Source of the DNA: DASXYU01 sp036502295 | Lineage (GTDB): Bacteria; Actinomycetota; Actinomycetes; Mycobacteriales; Jatrophihabitantaceae | Length of the DNA: 34,853 nt | Assembly: GCA_036502295.1 (NCBI GenBank) | Contig: DASXYU010000104.1 | Coordinates: 1-34,853, forward strand | Direction of reading: 5' to 3' | In this document: positions 30,787 to 34,853 of the stretch, one piece after another | Layout of the letters: every line of letters starts with the position of its first letter | Numbering within the stretch: the first letter of the stretch is position 1 | Notes under the pieces: generated by a model | Told to the model about the DNA's origin: nothing | Seen by the model: the letters and a program-made list of their open reading frames with translations, nothing else | The model's database searches: none | Program-made: the position numbers and the translations under genes

Positions 30787-31809
30787 TCAGTCGCTCGGCC
30801 AGGGCATCGCCGCCTCAAGCGGGACGACCAGCGGCATTGGCAACGGAGTGAACTCGGCGCCGGGGCCACCCGCGGCCCGATTCCTGACGCGCAACTGTTC
30901 GGCGACATCAGGGTCGTCGCCGACGTCGGTGGGACCTATCGGCAGGTCGTGCTCGTGAGCCAGGGCGATGATCTCGGCGAGGGTACGGGCGGCGAACGCC
31001 TCATCGAGGCGCGCACGGATGCGCGCCGCATGACCGCGGCGCGCAGAGTAGGTGGCGAGGGTGTCGTCCTTGAGCCAATCGTCCCAGGACAGCGCAGCAC
31101 ACAGCCGCCGCCACATCGCGTCTTCGAGCAGAGCAACGACGACCGCGCCATCGGCAGCGGCGACGACACCGTACGTAGCCTCCGGTTCGGACACGGCGGC
31201 TGGTTTGACCGCGGACCACGACCGGGCCGTGTCCAGCATCGACATGTCCAGGTAGGCCGGCGTGCGGGCGTGCCACGCCGCAACGATCGCCAGCGCTGCT
31301 GAGGTGCCCGTCGCAAGATCCACCCACGGCACGCCGATACGGTCGGTCGGTCCTGAGCCGCGCAGGTTGCCCACCATGGCCTGCAACGACAGATCGTGCG
31401 TCGGGTGGGTGGCCAGCGGACCCTGCTGACCCATCCCGCTCAGCGAGCAGTAAACGATCGAGGGACGGATTCGCCGCGCCTGGTCGTAGTCACAGCCGAG
31501 CCGAGTCGTGACACCAGGCCGGAAGCCCTCGACAACGACGTCACAACTCTCGATCAGCGCATGCAATCTGCTGCGTCCAGCGTCAGATTTCAGATCCAGG
31601 AAGAGGCTGCGTTTACCGGCGTTGACCGCTGTGAACATCTCCGGATCGAAGTGCCGTCCAGGATCCCCGGTCAGCGGCTCGACTTTGGTGACCGCAGCGC
31701 CCAACGCTGCCAGCAGAAAAGTCGCGTAGGGGCCGGGTAATTGTTGGCTCAGATCGAGCACGTTCATGCCAGCCAGCGCACCGCCGGACACGTCGGCGGT
31801 GCGCTTCAC
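30787..31809 (-). CDS. CaiB/BaiF family III CoA-transferase or racemase (second, short copy)
   Basis: This 340-residue family III protein has VLDLSQQLPGPYATFLLAAL followed by GAAVTKVEPLTGDPGR (about 17-52), NAGKRSLFLDLKS (63-75), VVVEGFRPGVTTRLGCDY and the catalytic Asp in HPTHDLSLQAMVG (about 135-147). It is shorter than the usual 360-410 residues and ends after PLPMPLVVPLEAAMPWPSD, without the customary LGEHT ending. The size and the HD-L form resemble the alpha-methylacyl-CoA racemase (AMACR/Mcr) branch, so racemisation of a 2-methyl-branched acyl-CoA is a fair guess. The GTG start overlaps the enoyl-CoA hydratase stop (GTGA), so the two are coupled. Confidence 0.87.
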   Translation of the reverse strand: MKRTADVSGGALAGMNVLDLSQQLPGPYATFLLAALGAAVTKVEPLTGDPGRHFDPEMFTAVNAGKRSLFLDLKSDAGRSRLHALIESCDVVVEGFRPGVTTRLGCDYDQARRIRPSIVYCSLSGMGQQGPLATHPTHDLSLQAMVGNLRGSGPTDRIGVPWVDLATGTSAALAIVAAWHARTPAYLDMSMLDTARSWSAVKPAAVSEPEATYGVVAAADGAVVVALLEDAMWRRLCAALSWDDWLKDDTLATYSARRGHAARIRARLDEAFAARTLAEIIALAHEHDLPIGPTDVGDDPDVAEQLRVRNRAAGGPGAEFTPLPMPLVVPLEAAMPWPSD

Positions 31810-32573
31810 GCCTCACTCCAGCGTGGAGCGCGCTTGTCTACGAACGCGCGCGCACCCTCGGCTGCGTCCGGCGCGGCCAAGACCTCCTGCAACGCCGAGT
31901 GCATGCGCGGCCAGACCTGTTCGGCGGGCCAGCGGCGCGACTCCCGCAATACCCGAGTGCTCGCCCGGACGGCGATCGGCGAGTTCGCAGCGATCTCCGC
32001 CGCCAGACGCAATGCAGCGGTAAGAGTCTGCCCGTCGGGCACCAACTCGTTCACCAGCCCCCACTTCGCCCCGATGTCTGCAGACATCGGTCGGCCGGTG
32101 AGCACATACTCCATCGCCAGATTTGCCGGAATTCGCTCCGCCAAACGCAGCAGTCCGCCAGAGCCGGCGATGAGCCCCCGTTTCACCTCCGGTAGACCGA
32201 ATGCGGCGCCCTCAGCCGCAACAACCAGATCGCAGGCCAGGACGATCTCGCAACCGCCGGCCAGCGCATGCCCTTCGACGGCTGCAATCAGCGGCTTGCC
32301 CGGCACAGCCTCGGTGAGCCCTGCTAAGCCACGCCCCTCGACCTGCGGGCGTTCGCCCGTCGCCGAGAACGCCTTGAGGTCCATGCCGGAAGAGAATGTG
32401 CCGCCAGCTCCGGTAAGAACCCCAACCCGGAGGGTCGTGTCCTGATCAAGCTCGTCGAGCCCGGCGGCGATGGCGTCGGCCGTTGCCCGGTCAATCGCGT
32501 TGCGGACTTCGGGTCGGTCGATCGTGATCACCAACGTGGACCCATCGCGTTCGATCCGGCAGGTATCTGTCAT
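31806..32573 (-). CDS. Enoyl-CoA hydratase/isomerase (crotonase family)
   Basis: This 255-residue crotonase has oxyanion-hole segments FSSGMDLKAFS (60-70) and AAVEGHALAGGCEIVLACDL (97-116). Both catalytic glutamates of hydratases are present, Glu109 in GGCEI and Glu129 in GLPEV, spaced 20 residues as in rat crotonase. LAMEYVLTGRPMSADIGAKWGLVNELVPDG is the usual C-terminal half. It would add water to the enoyl-CoA made by the acyl-CoA dehydrogenase. The ATG at 32573 has GAGG six nt upstream; ATGs at 32594 and 32600 are upstream alternatives. It opens a two-gene minus-strand unit with the short CaiB gene and is divergent from the transporter operon. Confidence 0.92.
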   Translation of the reverse strand: MTDTCRIERDGSTLVITIDRPEVRNAIDRATADAIAAGLDELDQDTTLRVGVLTGAGGTFSSGMDLKAFSATGERPQVEGRGLAGLTEAVPGKPLIAAVEGHALAGGCEIVLACDLVVAAEGAAFGLPEVKRGLIAGSGGLLRLAERIPANLAMEYVLTGRPMSADIGAKWGLVNELVPDGQTLTAALRLAAEIAANSPIAVRASTRVLRESRRWPAEQVWPRMHSALQEVLAAPDAAEGARAFVDKRAPRWSEA

Positions 32574-32659
32574 CGCCACCTCGTCCTCGGTCATCGACAC
32601 AAGCCCCTACAGCCCCTGCCGAGGACAGCCTTCTCCGGAGCTGCTCGGCGGTCCAAACT

Positions 32660-32708
32660 ATTCCAAAACTCGAATAAATTTTATCGAAATTTGAAGAATC
32701 TATTGACG
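32660..32708. promoter_or_regulatory. AT-rich divergent promoter with TTTCGATAA-type operator
   Basis: This is the most AT-rich stretch in the window. On the minus strand ATTTCGATAA (32690-32681) equals the 10-mer at 24220-24229, and the extended form TTTCGATAAAATTTATTCGAG is near-palindromic. TTGACG at 32703-32708 may be a -35 element for the plus-strand transporter genes. The region would serve the hydratase/CaiB unit and the ABC importer. Confidence 0.5.
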
Positions 32709-32782
32709 TGACCTACGCCACGTGGACAGACTGGCCCGCGGTTCTGCAGCCAATCGGCGCCATCCAACGGAGGAGAGAACAC

Positions 32783-33985
32783 GTGGGCAAGGCAAACAAG
32801 ATCGGCACCGGCGGAGTCGTCGTGCTGGGCATGTTGATCGCTGCAGCGTGCAGCAGCAGTAGCGGGTCAACGACAGGAAACTCCGGCGGCGGCTCCTCGT
32901 CCAAAGACTCGATCGTGATCGGAACCTCTGTGTCGCTGACCGGCAAGTACGCCTCGAACGGGACGAACCTTGTCAACGGCTACAAGCTGGCGGTAGCGCA
33001 GATCAACAAGAACGGCGGCGTGTTGGGCCGCACGTTGGAGTTGAAGGTCCAGGACGACCAGAGCGACGCGGGAACTGTGGGCCGCATCTACACCAAGTTC
33101 CTCACGTCAGACAAGGTCGATGCACTCGTCAGCCCGTACGGCAGTGCGTTGGCCGGGCCGGCCGCTCAGCTGGCCGACCGGTACAAGACCCCTATGGCGC
33201 ACAGCCAGACGTCGTCCCCCAACGTGTTCAAAGGCACGAAGTACAACGTCCTAGCCGGTATCGCCCCCAGCAGCAAAGTGCTCTCGGAGGTTCCCGCTTT
33301 CGCCAAGGCGAACGGATACACCAAGCTCACGCTCGTCAACAACGACCTGGACGCCTACAGCCAGATCTGCGACGGCACTGCGGCGGCAATCCCTGGATCC
33401 GGAACGACGCTCGTCTCTCGCGTGAGCTACTCCGAATCCACGAGCGACTTCTCCTCGACAGCCTTGAAGATCAAGCAGGACAACCCTGATGTCGTGGTCG
33501 AGTGCTCAGCAATCCAGGACACCATCGGACTCACTCGCGCGCTCAACCAGCAGGGCTTCCGCCCCAAGGTAGTCATCTCGGCGACCTCGGAAGACCCCAC
33601 GTTCGCCCAGGCGCTCGGCAGTCTTGCCAACAAGGCAATGGGGTACTCGATCTACTCACCGGCGCTGGACCGCCCGGGCGCGAGCACCTTCGAGTCTGAC
33701 TACCAGTCCACCTACCACACAGCGGCCAACGGGCAGAGCGCCGCCGCCTACGCGACGGTGCAGGCGCTGGCAGCAGCGATCGCGGCGGCCGGCTCGACCG
33801 ACCACGATGCGGTCAACGAACAGCTGCACACCGGCAGCTTCCAGACAATCGTCGGTACTTACAAGGTGGATTCCGACGGCGTCCAGACCGGATATGAGCC
33901 GGTGCTGGACCAGTACCAGAACGGCAAGCTCGAACTCGTCTGGCCGCAGAGTTCGGCGAGCAAGCCGGTCGAACTCCCTTACTAA
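32783..33985 (+). CDS. ABC transporter substrate-binding lipoprotein, LivJ/HAAT type
   Basis: The protein has 400 residues from GTG 32783, with GGAGGAGAG 6 nt upstream. A lipoprotein signal peptide (basic MGKANK, hydrophobic core GGVVVLGMLIAAAC) has Cys23 as the lipidated residue. A Ser/Gly linker follows, then a type I periplasmic-binding fold: SIVIGTSVSLTGKYASNGTN, then LVNGYKLAVAQINKNGGVLG, RTLELKVQDDQSDAGTVGRI and a C-terminal GTYKVDSDGVQTGYEPVLDQYQNG. This family (Peripla_BP_6) binds branched amino acids, but in catabolic clusters it often binds aromatic or aliphatic acids and amides. It is followed by a permease gene and sits beside the CoA pathway, so it probably imports the pathway substrate. 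Confidence 0.92.
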   Translation: MGKANKIGTGGVVVLGMLIAAACSSSSGSTTGNSGGGSSSKDSIVIGTSVSLTGKYASNGTNLVNGYKLAVAQINKNGGVLGRTLELKVQDDQSDAGTVGRIYTKFLTSDKVDALVSPYGSALAGPAAQLADRYKTPMAHSQTSSPNVFKGTKYNVLAGIAPSSKVLSEVPAFAKANGYTKLTLVNNDLDAYSQICDGTAAAIPGSGTTLVSRVSYSESTSDFSSTALKIKQDNPDVVVECSAIQDTIGLTRALNQQGFRPKVVISATSEDPTFAQALGSLANKAMGYSIYSPALDRPGASTFESDYQSTYHTAANGQSAAAYATVQALAAAIAAAGSTDHDAVNEQLHTGSFQTIVGTYKVDSDGVQTGYEPVLDQYQNGKLELVWPQSSASKPVELPY

Positions 33986-34005
33986 ACCCGGGCTTGCCAA
34001 GCGCT

Positions 34006-34043
34006 GCGGGTGAGGTTGGTCCTGGCGGATCAACCTCGCCCGC
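34006..34043 (+). terminator. Intercistronic hairpin between binding protein and permease
   Basis: GCGGG-T-GAGGTTG (34006-34018) pairs with CAACCTC-G-CCCGC (34031-34043) across a 12-nt loop, with one G-T wobble. It lies between the lipoprotein stop and the AGGAGG site of the permease. Such hairpins commonly keep binding-protein mRNA in excess of permease mRNA, by partial termination or by blocking 3' decay. Confidence 0.6.
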
Positions 34044-34071
34044 GGGCGCAATCTATTCGAAAGGAGGACCC

Positions 34072-34853
34072 GTGACCTACCTGCAGGTGCTGTTGAACGG
34101 AGTCCTGCTGGGCGGCTTCTATCTGATCACTGCCCAGGGCCTGAATCTCATATTCGGCGTCATGGGGGTCGTGAATCTGGCCCACGGCGCGTTCATGGTC
34201 CTCGGCGGCCTGGGGGTATACAGCCTCTACGACGTCGGCGTGAATCCCTTCGCGGCATTGCCGATCGTGATGATCGCCGCGGCCGCCGCAGGCGTGCTCG
34301 TCCAGTACCTGCTCATCGAACGGATCAAGGCGCGCGGTAGGCAGGGCGAACTTCTGGGTCTGCTGGCGACCTTCGGACTGTCCTATGTGTGTATCAACAT
34401 TGGGCAGCAAGTGTGGGGGTCGGACTTCAGAACCATCCCCTATCTGCAGTCCTCAGTGAACATTGGCTCATTGCGTTTCCCGATCGCGCTGCTCATCGGG
34501 GTAGGGCTGTCAGCCGCGCTCACCACCGCGGTCGCGCTCTGGCTGACGCGAACCACCGCAGGCAAGAGCCTTCTGGCGACAGCACAGAGCCCGGTCGGCG
34601 CAGGACTGTGCGGCATCAATCCACGCCGCCTGCGGCTCGTCGGCTTCGGCATCGGCACAGCGCTGGCAGCAGCCGCCGGCATGCTGCTGGTGTTGACGCA
34701 GCCAGTCGCCCCGCAGCTGTCGACGAACTTCACAATCATCGCCTTCGTCGTCGTCGCGCTCGGAGGAATCGGCAACTACTCGGGCGCTGCGCTCGGCGCC
34801 GTGCTCGTTGGGGTCATCCAGACCCTCTCCGGCTATCAGTTCGGCTCGGTGAT
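34072..34853 (+). CDS. Branched-chain amino acid-type ABC permease, LivH family (3' end beyond window)
   Basis: 260 codons from GTG 34072, with AGGAGG five nt before it, read into the window edge. The N-terminal TM helix VLLNGVLLGGFYLITAQGLN leads into LIFGVMGVVNLAHGAFMVLG, the LivH signature. GLLATFGLSYVCINIGQQVWGSDFR, TTAGKSLLATAQSPVGAGLCGIN (cytoplasmic coupling loop) and AFVVVALGGIGNYSGAALGAVLVG (the second LivH signature) follow. Eight or so helices are expected and the missing C-terminal part is only about 25-30 residues. LivM and LivG/F genes should follow downstream. Confidence 0.94.
   Translation, partial: MTYLQVLLNGVLLGGFYLITAQGLNLIFGVMGVVNLAHGAFMVLGGLGVYSLYDVGVNPFAALPIVMIAAAAAGVLVQYLLIERIKARGRQGELLGLLATFGLSYVCINIGQQVWGSDFRTIPYLQSSVNIGSLRFPIALLIGVGLSAALTTAVALWLTRTTAGKSLLATAQSPVGAGLCGINPRRLRLVGFGIGTALAAAAGMLLVLTQPVAPQLSTNFTIIAFVVVALGGIGNYSGAALGAVLVGVIQTLSGYQFGSV

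Overview
The window is high-GC DNA from an actinobacterium. The evidence is a DevR/DevS (DosR/DosS)-like two-component pair next to an Acg-type nitroreductase, an F420-type luciferase-family oxidoreductase, a SpoIIE/STAS/HATPase partner-switching set, many GTG starts and dense 4-nt gene overlaps. The content resembles Mycobacteriales or neighbouring soil lineages. The genus cannot be told from the sequence alone.

Positions 1-5000 look like a small hypoxia/redox-stress locus. The minus strand carries Acg-like nitroreductase, a heme/GAF-type sensor kinase (probably starting at a CTG codon), a NarL-type response regulator, a two-TM membrane protein and the N-terminal third of a phosphoketolase. 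DevR-box-like palindromes lie before the nitroreductase (4988-5007) and before the membrane protein (1519-1538). Positions 5100-11020 are mixed housekeeping and accessory genes: a luciferase-like oxidoreductase, a 17-bp tandem repeat between convergent genes, an extended SDR, two overlapping SemiSWEET genes, an MFS exporter and a gluconate permease/gluconokinase pair. Gluconokinase could feed the pentose phosphate pool that phosphoketolase cleaves.

Positions 11020-14740 hold decayed sequence (including the 3' end of a chemotaxis receptor gene), a lone STAS gene, and a minus-strand set of universal stress protein, membrane PP2C phosphatase, STAS antagonist and anti-sigma kinase. Positions 14876-16930 are a MarR-regulated DHA2 drug exporter with a palindromic operator candidate. 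A broken tyrosine integrase, a second coding remnant and a strong terminator (17047-17496) then mark a probable old insertion boundary.

Positions 17816-34853 form one catabolic region around CoA chemistry. An IclR regulator is followed by a translationally coupled minus-strand operon (class B flavin monooxygenase, SCP2-type thiolase without the usual Cys, DUF35 Zn-ribbon/OB protein, CaiB-type CoA transferase, acyl-CoA dehydrogenase). Divergent from it is a plus-strand operon (acyl-CoA ligase, cyclase-family metal hydrolase, CoA-transferase-like protein, APH-fold kinase of the ACAD10/11 type, small helical protein, DUF7064/7065-like protein). Next come a minus-strand enoyl-CoA hydratase/CaiB pair and a plus-strand branched-chain-amino-acid-type ABC importer that runs off the end. 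Three AT-rich promoter regions share a TTTCGATAA-like motif, so the arms may form one regulon.

My main hypothesis is an uptake and degradation route for a cyclic or branched oxygenated compound. In it a hydroxyacyl-CoA would be dehydroxylated through a phosphorylated intermediate (kinase plus acyl-CoA dehydrogenase, as in levulinate catabolism), followed by hydration and an aldol/thiolytic cleavage. The substrate is unknown.
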